From Gammaproteobacteria bacterium (GTDB lineage Bacteria > Pseudomonadota > Gammaproteobacteria > Tenderiales > Tenderiaceae), in NCBI GenBank assembly GCA_021731365.1, contig JAKFXL010000056.1:2289-47349 (forward strand): a DNA stretch of 45,061 nucleotides. The letters run 5' to 3'. This document shows, one piece after another, positions 1-11,200 of this stretch. The notes under the pieces were generated by a model. It saw only the letters and a list, made by a program, of their open reading frames with translations, did no database searches and was not told where the DNA came from. Each line of letters begins with the position of its first letter. Position 1 is the first letter of the stretch. The position numbers and the translations under genes were made by a program.

Positions 1-2227
1 GTTGTCATACCCACGGTATTCACTGTGCCCACCACCAATGGACCCGCCGTGTGTACGTTGGCCGTACCGGTACTGCCCGCCAGAACCGGAATGGTATTGG
101 TATCACGGGTAAGGGCAAAGTTGCCGCCGGTGCCGAGCAGTTCCAGCCCGGCTGTGGCGAGATCCTGGGTCTGGGTCACTGCGCCAGTGGTGGCAAGGGT
201 CAGATTGCCGCTGGTGGTCAGCCCGGTGCTGTTGACACTACCGATATCAAAGCCTGAGTTTTCACGGAACGCCACGGTGCCGGTATTGCCCGCCAGGGTG
301 GTGATGGTGTTGCCCGTATTATTTAAGGTATAGCTACCGCCCGCGCCCAACAGTTCCAGCCCGGTGGCGCTGATTTTTTGCGCCTGTGTCACTGGCCCAC
401 TGCTGTCGAGGGTCAGGTTGCCGCTGGTGGTCATGCCAACCGTGGCATTGATGGTATCAATCGCAAAGCCAGTGTTGTCTTTGAACTTCACTGTGCCGCT
501 ATTGCCCGCCAGTGTGGTGACATCGTTATTAACGCTGTTCAAGGTATAGGTGCCGTTTGTTCCCAACAGCTCCAGGCCACTTGCCACCACTGCTTGTGTC
601 TGGGTGACGCTGCCGGTGCTGGTGAGTGTGACGTTGCCACTGCTGGTGAGTCCATTGGTGGCGTTGACGGAACCAATGGCGTAGCCACTGTTTTCGGTCA
701 GATTAACGCTGCCGGTATTGCCGGCCAGGGTGGTGATGGCGTTATTGCCGAGCACCAGTGTATGTGTGCCTGGTCCTAGCAATTCCAGACCGGCAGCGCT
801 CAGGGTGCTGGTGGCATCCTGGCTCAGGGTCTGACCCGCAGCGGCGGTCAGGGTGATATTGCCGTTGGTGGTCAAGCTCTTCAGGAGTGCCGATGTGGCC
901 GGAGCCAGGGCGATATTGCCCGCTGCGTCGGCATTATCCGCGCCATTGCGTGAGGCGGCATTGACCGAGGCAAAGCTGCTGCCGTTGGCAATGGTGATAT
1001 TGCCGCCCGCGTCATTCAGGGTTTTGAGATCGGCCAGACCGGTGACCGCAACGGCACCGCTGGTGCTGATGTCGCCGCTGGATACCACGGTGAGGGTATC
1101 AACCGTCACAGCGGCGAGGGTGACGCCGTCAGCCTTCAGCTCAAGATTGCCAGCGGTTGTCATACCCACGGTATTCACTGTGCCCACCACCAATGGACCC
1201 GCCGTGTGTACGTTGGCCGTACCGGTACTGCCCGCCAGAACCGGAATGGTATTGGTATCACGGGTAAGGGCAAAGTTGCCGCCGGTGCCGAGCAGTTCCA
1301 GCCCGGCTGTGGCGAGATCCTGGGTCTGGGTCACTGCGCCAGTGGTGGCAAGGGTCAGATTGCCGCTGGTGGTCAGCCCGGTGCTGTTGACACTACCGAT
1401 ATCAAAGCCTGAGTTTTCACGGAACGCCACGGTGCCGGTATTGCCCGCCAGGGTGGTGATGGTGTTGCCCGTATTATTTAAGGTATAGCTACCGCCCGCG
1501 CCCAACAGTTCCAGCCCGGTGGCGCTGATTTTTTGCGCCTGTGTCACTGGCCCACTGCTGTCGAGGGTCAGGTTGCCGCTGGTGGTCATGCCAACCGTGG
1601 CATTGATGGTATCAATCGCAAAGCCAGTGTTGTCTTTGAACTTCACTGTGCCGCTATTGCCCGCCAGTGTGGTGACATCGTTATTAACGCTGTTCAAGGT
1701 ATAGGTGCCGTTTGTTCCCAACAGCTCCAGGCCACTTGCCACCACTGCTTGTGTCTGGGTGACGCTGCCGGTGCTGGTGAGTGTGACGTTGCCACTGCTG
1801 GTGAGTCCATTGGTGGCGTTGACGGAACCAATGGCGTAGCCACTGTTTTCGGTCAGATTAACGCTGCCGGTATTGCCGGCCAGGGTGGTGATGGCGTTAT
1901 TGCCGAGCACCAGTGTATGTGTGCCTGGTCCTAGCAATTCCAGACCGGCAGCGCTCAGGGTGCTGGTGGCATCCTGGCTCAGGGTCTGACCCGCAGCGGC
2001 GGTCAGGGTGATATTGCCGTTGGTGGTCAAGCTCTTCAGGAGTGCCGATGTGGCCGGAGCCAGGGCGATATTGCCCGCTGCGTCGGCATTATCCGCGCCA
2101 TTGCGTGAGGCGGCATTGACCGAGGCAAAGCTGCTGCCGTTGGCAATGGTGATATTGCCGCCCGCGTCATTCAGGGTTTTGAGATCGGCCAGACCGGTGA
2201 CCGCAACGGCACCGCTGGTGCTGATGT
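1..2227 (-). repeat. 1155-bp in-frame tandem repeat inside tpsA (one full copy, one cut by the window edge)
   Basis: Positions 1-1072 match 1156-2227 without a difference that I could see, an offset of 1155 bp or exactly 385 codons. In coding direction copy one is 2227-1073, and copy two is 1072 to beyond the left edge. The first mismatch is at 1073 versus 2228 (c versus t). After that the flanks diverge quickly, so 2228 marks the N-terminal border of the repeated block. The total number of copies cannot be known from this window. Confidence 0.95.
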
Positions 2228-5200
2228 TGCCGCTGGAGATCACGGTAAGGGTATTGACAGTCGATGTACCAAGATCGGTAGGCGCATCCTCAGTAATTTG
2301 AGCGGTTCCGCCATTAAGCGCCAGGGTGCCAAAGCTGTTGCCTGGTGTAGTCAGGGTAATGTTATTAATACCGGCATTCAGGGTGACCGGTGCCGTGCCC
2401 AGCGCCCAGGCACCGCCCTGGGTAATATGGGTGGAGTCGGCAATATTGACTGAGCTGGGGGTACCAGTAACGGTAATCGCCCCCAGGCTGTTGCTGGTAT
2501 TGCTCAAATCGATCGCCGCACCAGCGGCACGCAGGGTGACGTTGCCGTTAGCGGTCAGGGTGCCACCGGGCTGGCTGATGCCACCACCGCCGTGCAGTGT
2601 CAGTGGCAGGTTGCCGAAATTGACGTTGCCGGCAATGGCCAGACTACCCGTGCCATTGCTTCTGCCGAAGGTCAGACTGGTCGCATTGGCCGGAAGACGC
2701 GCCAACTCTGCGGCGGTGATGTCCAATACCGCCCCGGCATTGGTGCTGCCGCCGATTTCCATAGCACGGCCGACCGATGCCGGTTGCAGTGTGAGATTGC
2801 CCGTGCCACTGACGGCATTGGCAAAGTCGATCTTGTCACCGGTGAAGGTCAGGTCATGGGTATTGGCATTGAGGGTATCGGAAAAGCTCAGGGTTCCTGT
2901 TCCAGAGTTCAGCTCCAGACCGTTGTTGGTCACCTCTGCCACGTTATTAAAGGCCAGTCCAACCCCACCGAGATTACCGGTGATGGAGATTTTGCCGCCG
3001 GTGTTATAGGTCTGCGGGCCAGCAATGGTGATGGAGGGCAGTGCCAACGCGGAGTTGCTGTTGACGGTGAAGCCCGTCAGGGTGTTCTGGATTCTGCCTA
3101 GGCTGGTGGTGGTGATCGCACCGCCGCCGAGGTTGAGTACCAGGGTGCTGGCGCTGGCAACATTGCCACCAAAGGTGAGGTTACCATTGCCTGTGGTGAT
3201 GGTCAGTGGGTTGGAGACGTCCAACGTATTTTGGAAGTCAATCGCACTGCCACCACTGTTGATGGTGGATGCGCCAGAGACAGCTACCGGGGTAACAAAG
3301 GTGAGCGGATCGTTGGTGGTCGAAAGGTTGACACCGACGTTGGTGGTGCCGCCCGCTGCATTCATGGTCAGTGCGTTGAAGGTGGAGGCAGCCGTTGCAA
3401 AATTCACGTTACCAGTGCCTGTTGCACTCAGTGTTGTCACGCCGGAGATGTTGTTGCTGTTGGCGGCAGTGATGTTGTTGACGGTGATGTCGCCCGCCCC
3501 GCTTGTGACCAGGTTGAGGCCACCAGAGGTGGAGATACGCTGCAACTCAGCACCGGAGATCGTCATCTGACCGGCGGTATCACCCAGGCCGATGCTGCCG
3601 CCGTTGCTGGCTGTGATGGTCATCAGGCCACTGCCTGATGAGATGGTGCTGGTGCCCTGCAGATCCAGATCGGCGGCGCTGATGTTGAGTGTGGTATTTG
3701 AGGCGTTGAGTGATACTCCGGTCGGCAGGATAAAGGAGCCCACGCCGCTGTTGTCGGAGTCCGCTGTGAAGCTGATGGGCGCACCCAGGGTACGACTCTG
3801 ATTAAGGGTGATGTTATTCAGCGCGGTGAAGCTCTGATTGGCATCACCCACCGTATTCACAACCGGCACTGTCAGGTTATTGCCCGACGCAGTGACGCCA
3901 GTGAGCTGAGAAACCCCACCGACCAGACCGCCCAGGGTTACATCTCCCGTCCCGGCGGCGAGGGTAAGATTATGGGCACCGTTGACTGTGCTGGTGGCAC
4001 CGGAGAAGTTGATGTTACCGGCACCGCTGCCGGTTGAGATAGCGGTGTCACTGCCCAAGGTAGTGGGGCCGGTCAGGGTGACGTTGCTGTTTGTGGTGGT
4101 CAGGTCGCCATTAAGCGCGATACCCACAACACCCGCATAGGACTGTGCGCCGCTGGTGGTAACAGTACCGACGGCGATGCTATTAGCCACACCAGCGAGC
4201 CCGGTCAATGGCGTTGTGCCACCCACTGCCCCTACGAACTGTAGGGTACCGGTACCGGCATTGGTGGTGAGCGCGTTGGCACCGTTGACTGTTCCACCAA
4301 AGGTGATGCCATTGGCGCTGAGCACTGCATTGGCAGCGAGGTTAACGTTTTCGTTATAGGTCTGGGCACCGGTGGTGGTAATGGCACTGGCATTAAGGGT
4401 GACCGTACCTGGGGCATCCGTGGTGATGGAGGTCAGCGGCGTTGCGCCAACAACACCATTAAATATAGTGGCACCCGCGGTGTTGATGGCCAGGGTCTGA
4501 CCATTATTAAGGGTGGAGCCAAAGGTGATATCACCAGCGGCGGTGGAGGTCAGGGTGGTTGCGGCCCCCAGCGTCACGGCATCGTTGTATGTCTGTGCAC
4601 CTGTGGTTTTAACCTGGCCGCCATTAATCGCTGTCGTGCCGCCGGCATCGGTGGTCACACTGGTCAAGGCGACAGTATCACCAACAGCACCCGTAAAGGT
4701 GGTTGCTGCTGTGCCCGCGTTGACTGTCAATGGCTGACCACCGTTCACGCTGCCGGTAAAATTAACGGCGGCATCATTAGTGGTCACGGTGACTGCTCCT
4801 GTGGCAAGCGTGACTGGGCCGGTGAAATCAATCTGTCCCGTGGCGGGGGCAGCGCTATTGCCGACGGCACCATTGAGGGTGATGCCGCCCACTGCGGTGA
4901 AGTCCATAGTACCGGCAACTGCCAGCCCGCTGTTTGGCAGACTCAGGGTCTGGCCTGTGACCGACAGCTTGGTGAGATCAGAGGTAAAGCCGATCCAGTC
5001 GAGACCGATGACGGTGCCAGCACCGCCGGCAAAGGTGTTGAGTGTCAGATTCTGCGGGCCAGTCACGGCAGCGCCAAAGGCTAGGGTGCCGCCGTTGGTA
5101 ACAATATTGACCGGGCCACCGACCAGGGTGAGGCCACCATTGAAGGCCATACCGTCATAGCTACCCAATGTATTACCACTAGCACCACCACTGGTGACCA

Positions 5201-8200
5201 TGCCGGTAAAGGTGGAACCGGTATCGCCATTGGTCAGCGCGACATCTTTGGCGAACGTAACAGGGCCGGCCGCGGTGATACCGGAACGGGCAGCGACCGT
5301 GTCACTGAAGCTGGTCACCCCACTACCCTGCAAGATAAGCGCCGCACCGACGCCATCACCCAACGAATTGGTACCCCCTACTTTATTGGCAAACGTCTTT
5401 GGCGCAGTTCCGGAATTGATCGTCAGATCCCGGGTACCGTCGACAATATCCATGAAGGAAATGGCTGAATTAGTGCTTGTCACCGTAGCTGTGCCGAGCA
5501 CACTGACTGGGCTGTTAAAGGTGATCGCCCCCGCCGCCGTGCTGGTGACATTGCCGTTCAGGGTGATGCTGGTGCCCGTGTCGGCCGTATAGGTCTGCGG
5601 CCCGGCAATGCTAATGCCGCCAGAAGGGATAGTCGGTGTGTAGGCCGAAACAGTCAGCCCCGTCAGATCACTGCCCATCAGGTTCAAGCCACTGATGGTG
5701 GCATTGCCGCCGGTACCGGCATTAAGCTCCAGCGCAAACGGGCCATGCACGGTGCCGCCATTAAAACGCAACGGAAAGTTGTTGGTGACAATGGTCGCGG
5801 GGCCGCTCGCCAGGGAGATGCCGCTATTAAAATCCATATATTTGTAACCGGAGAGATTCATCCCGCCAGCCTTGCCCAGGGTGACTTCGCCGGTAAAGGT
5901 CGAGCCGATGCCGCCATTCAGCAGGGTCACAGTGTCCTTGAAGGTTGAGGGGCCAGAGACCAGCAGGCCATTGTTGGCTGACAGGGTGCTATTAAAGATA
6001 GTGGCGCCTGCGGTTGCCGTTACCGTCAGTGCGGCATTCGAAGTGAGTGTATTACCAAGATTACTGACCGCACCATTGAAGGTGATCGCGTCGATACCCG
6101 CATTGATACCCAAACTATTGGTGCCACCCGCCACTGTCGAGCCGAAGGTAATGGGCGAGTTGGTGGAACTGACGGTCAGATCACGATTGAGGGTAACCGG
6201 ACTGTTAAAATTAATCGCCCCTGTTGCGGTGCTGCCAAGGTTACCGTCAAGGGTGATGCCGGTACCGCCCGCCGTATAGGATTGTGGTCCGGCGATATTC
6301 AGTGCCGGAACGGTGATGCCGGCACCGGTGTTGATGGTCAGGGCGGAGGCCGATGAGCTGATGCTGTTCAGACCGGTCAGCGTGCCTGCCACCGAGGTCA
6401 ATACGACCGGATTTGCACCGACCGTAACACTTGTCAGACTGACATTGTCAGCATCGGTGTATTGCAGACCACCACCAGCAGTAAAGGCCACCGCCAGTGA
6501 TGCCACATTATTGGTGTGGGTATTAAGCACTGCCGACGCCCCACTGCCGTTCATGACAAAGGCATTGGCGGTGATGGCATTGGCGGTCTGGGTAATGGCA
6601 CCGCCCGCGGTCACGGTCAATGTCCCTGTCACGTTGGCGCTGTCGAGGATAATGCCATTGACGTCGGCAATGTCGGCGTTAGCGGCAGAGACAATACGGA
6701 CCGTGCCAAAATTACTTCTCGGGTTAGCATCAAGCACGATGGCGTTGGTACCCGCCGTCAGTGTTGTCAAACCGGGCACAGCCCAGGCAGTACTGTCGGT
6801 AATACCGTGATTCTCCACCACCGTCACATTTTGAGCCGTCAGGCTCAAGTCACCCAGCTGGTTAGCGGCCTGGGTGAGCAGGATGTCGCGGCTTTGTGCA
6901 TTGAGTGTGACCGGCGCAGTCGGCAGGATCCAGGCAGATGCTTGAGTAATGTCGTCATCCTCGGTAATCGTCACCGCCGTGGTCGTTGCATTGACGGCGA
7001 TATTGCCCAACACATTGGCAAGGTTATCGAGAATAATCCCATTGCTGCCAGGGTTAATGCTGGTCGTGCCGGTGGTCTGCCAACCGGCCGCACCATCGGT
7101 AATGGCACCGTTCTCGGTGATGCCGACGGTGGCCCCCTTCAGATTGAGATCGCCCAAACTATTGTTAGTATTGGTCAGCGCAATATTGCCGCCACCGACT
7201 GTGTCCCCGGCAATGTTGTAGGCATGAAGTGTGGTTGTGCCTGTGGTCCAGGCACCCGCTGCACCACTATCAGTGATCGCATCACGCCCGGCGGTCTGCT
7301 TGGCGTAGAGGGTGACACTGGTGACACCGGAAGTACCACCAATCAGTTGTAATGGACCAAAAATATTGTCTTTCACGGCGAGGTTGATGCCATAACCATT
7401 GGCATCAATCTTGGTGGCCCCCTGTGTCAGCCAGGGGGTGGCTGTTTGGGTGATACCGTTGGCGGCATCGGACTCTTTAATAGAGACAGCACCACTGCCG
7501 GAACCGTTTTGCGTCACCGTCAGATTGCCCAGCAGATTGTTGAAATCGCCAAGATTGATCGCCTGTGCATTGGTGGTGGCGAGTGTGACCAGCGCTGTTC
7601 CCAGGGACCAGGCAGAGTTTTGGGTAATAGCATCGTTTTCCGTAACGCTAACCGCCGTGGGGGTACCGTTGATGGCGATATTGGCCAGCACGTTGCCGGT
7701 TTGGGTCAGGGTAATGGGGGCTGCAACGATGTTCAGGGTGGTAATACCGTGGGTGATCCAGGCACCGCTCTGGGTGATTCCGGACGGATCAACCTCCGTG
7801 ATCAGAACATCACCAAAGCTGGTTGCTCCGCTGTTGTATTGGGTAATGGCCAGACCGCCCAAAATATTATTCTGGTTGAGTGTAATGGCCTGATCGTTAG
7901 AGGTGGCCAGGGTAACCGGCGAACTCCCCAGCAGCCACGCGGTAGTCTGGGTGATCGGATCATTTTCGCGAATACTCGCCAGGCTGGGTGTGCCCGCCAA
8001 GGTGATATTACCCAACACGTTGCTGGCGTTAGTGAGCAATATCTGGTTGGAACCGGCATTGAGTGTCACCGGCGCAGTGCCCACGCCCCAGGCCGACGCC
8101 TGGGTAATGTCATCATTCTCAGTAATAGTAACAACGGTTGGGGTATAGGCACCGTTGACCGTGATGGGGCCCAGCACGTTACCGGCCACGGGAAGATTAA

Positions 8201-11200
8201 CAGCGGCATTGGTATCCAGCGTGGTGGTGCCACGGGTGGTCCAAGCGCCAGCACCTGGCTGGGTAATACCTGCGGTGTCGATCTCACGAATAGCAACGGC
8301 ACCCGTGCCGGTCCCGTTCTGTGTCACGATCAGGTTGCCTAACAGGTTATCTCTAGCCCCCAGGCTGATGGCCTGGCCATTGGTTGTCACCAGGGTCACT
8401 GGTGTGGTGGTGCCACTGCTCGGTTTGAAATCCCAGACAGCACCCTGGGTAATGGCGTCGTCCTCGGTGATATTTACCGAGGTCGGAACCATATTCAAAT
8501 CCTGATTATTGGCGGTATTGCTTTTTGTGGTGATGGTGATGTTACCCAGTACGTTGGCCGTCTGAGTCAAGTTGATAGCGCGATTGAACGCATTCAGGGT
8601 GACCGGTGCTGTACCCAGCGTCCAGGCGGAGGCCTGATCGATATTGTCATTCTCGGCAATAGTGACCGACGAGGGGTGCGTGCCACCGCTGGTACCAACA
8701 ATGGCAATCGGGCCGATCACATTCAAATTATTGTCGAGGGTAATGGCGTTAGCCCCTGAGTTCAGGGTTGTGACACCAGTGGTGCGCCAAGCTTGGGAAC
8801 TGAAACCGTTGGCACTACCGTAATCGGTAATCGCACTGTTATCGGTAATCGAAACCGTGCCACCATAAAGGGTCAGATCCCCTAAAACGTTGGCCGCATT
8901 GCTCAGATTGATAGTGCCGGTCGTGGCGGTAGAGCCACTGTTATAGGCGCGCAGATCGGTATAGCCGCTGCTCCATGCACCGGTCGAACCCACATCCGTA
9001 ATCGCATCATTGCCTGTCCAATCCTTGGCATAGATGTACGTTGTACCACCACCGAGTACCTGGAGTGGGCCAAAGGTATTGTTCTGGTTTTGCAACACAA
9101 CCTGATTGCCCGAAGCGTTCAGCGTCGTCCGACCGTGTGTTACCCATGGCTGGGCCTGATAAATGTGGTTACCGGTCTCCCTGACAAAAACATCACCTGC
9201 ACTCGCCGCACCATTATTGATCTGCGTAATATTGACGGTTCCAAAATAGTTGGCCTGATCAAGCGTGATCGCCTGATCATTGGAGGTTGTAAAGTAGAAA
9301 GCACTGCCGCGCCAGGTCGCCCCAGCCTGGGTGATGGCGTCATTTTCACGAATCGTAACGTTTTCGCTGTTCATTAACAGATTGCCAAAGACGTTGTTGG
9401 TCTCGGTGGCGGAACCCAGCACGATGCCATTAAAATTGTTAAACGTCGTTGTGCCACCTGTTGTAATAGTTGATCCGGTAGTCTGCGATAGCTGATACCC
9501 ACCATTAGCGGTGAGTGTCAGTGTGCCCGCGATTGTAGAGTTCTCGAAAATGATGTTGCTTTGATTACCGATGGAGACGTTCCCGGCAGAGGGGATGGCA
9601 ATCTTGCTCCACTGGTTACGGTTATCATTCAGCGAAATGTTGTTAGTCGCCGAGACACTCTTCGTGGCCGAAAAAGTGGCCGTACCACTGGTGACACGTA
9701 GAGCGATGGAGTTATTCAGGACGGTCTGGGTGATATCCCCATCCAGCGCCGAAACATTCAGATTTCCCGAAACTGTGAAGTTTCTCCAGTTATACCCATC
9801 GTGGTAGGTGTGCAGATTGACGCTGTTTTTATCAACAATCGTCACATCCTTCCCGGTTGTCACATTGATCGAACTGAAATCATTACCCACATTATCCAAG
9901 AGAACGGCTTTGCCCGCGCCGCTACTGGATTCGATGGTCGTGACTCCCGCAACCACCAGCGCTGCCGATTGGCCGATGCTCCCGTTTGGTGCTTTTGCAA
10001 ACAAGGTTCCGCTCAGTGTCATGCCTGGGACAGTCAGACTGGTCGCATTATCATAGGTCAGCGAAACGTTGCGCAATGAACCACCCAAACCGGCAATAGT
10101 GCCCGCGCCAGAATTAATATTTCTCAACTGGATGTCACGGTATGAACCAGCCCCGGACGTATTAATAGTCACTGTCCCGGTCAGATTATTTGACTGTCCA
10201 GCTGTGCCTGGTATCGGTCCAATAAGTAGATCACTGTTAGCCGCTGTAACAGTAAAGGTGGAGGCACCCGAAACCGCCAGCGCCGACTGATATCCAGTGG
10301 ACCAATTGTAGTCATTTTGACTAATAGTACCGCCGGCTGTAACCGCAAGATTGCCCGAGATAGTGCTATTGGCGTGGGCCGAGTTGTTGTAAGAACCAAA
10401 ATTAATGGCATTGGTATCCGCCAGCGTGACATCTTTACCCGATACTATTCGAACCCCATTAAAATTGTTCGTGGAGTTATTCAGTGTGATGTCATTTGCG
10501 GAGGTTGCAGTAATAGTGGTCTGCTGTGGTGCAGTGATCGTGGTGGCGGCCACTTGTGTCACCGCTCCCCCTGCTGTAACGGTCAACCCGGTACCCACAG
10601 TTGTGTTAGCCAGTGTAACCGCCCCGGCAGCAGCAACAGTCACGCTGGTGCCAGCATTGACATTGCCTGCCTGCGTAAACGCGCCGCCGCCAGTGGTGGA
10701 GACTGTCATACTGGTACCAGTACTCACGTTACCGGTCTGCGTAACTGTGCCTCCGGCTGTGATATCCAGACTGGTGCCCGTCGACACATTGCCAACAGTC
10801 ATTGCACCGGTGTCATTGACAGTTGCGTAGCCACTGGCAACAGTCGCTGTAAACGTACCTGTGAAATGGTTAGCATAGGGCAAGGAGAGATAAGGCGTTG
10901 TAGTACCAAACCCCCCGCTATTGGCAGTAAATGTCGACGTTCCGGTGACCAATACCGGACCCAGCGAACCAATCGGGCCGTAGGCGGTTAAATTCAGGTT
11001 CCCGCGGATATTTGATATCCCCAAAGATGAACCAATCTGCACCGCGTTGGTATCTGCCAGTGTGAAGTCAGTTGCATTCACAAAGACCTGAGTAAGATTG
11101 GTCGCCGGATTAGATAATGTAATGTTACCGCACACAGTGGCACCCACATTACAAGAGTCCAGTGTGGTTTTCCCCGGGACACCTGTCGTGCCAATATTGA

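Noticed and set aside
1-2227. CRISPR array or satellite
   Set aside because: The period is 1155 bp and 216 bp, in frame and protein coding, without short direct repeats and unique spacers.
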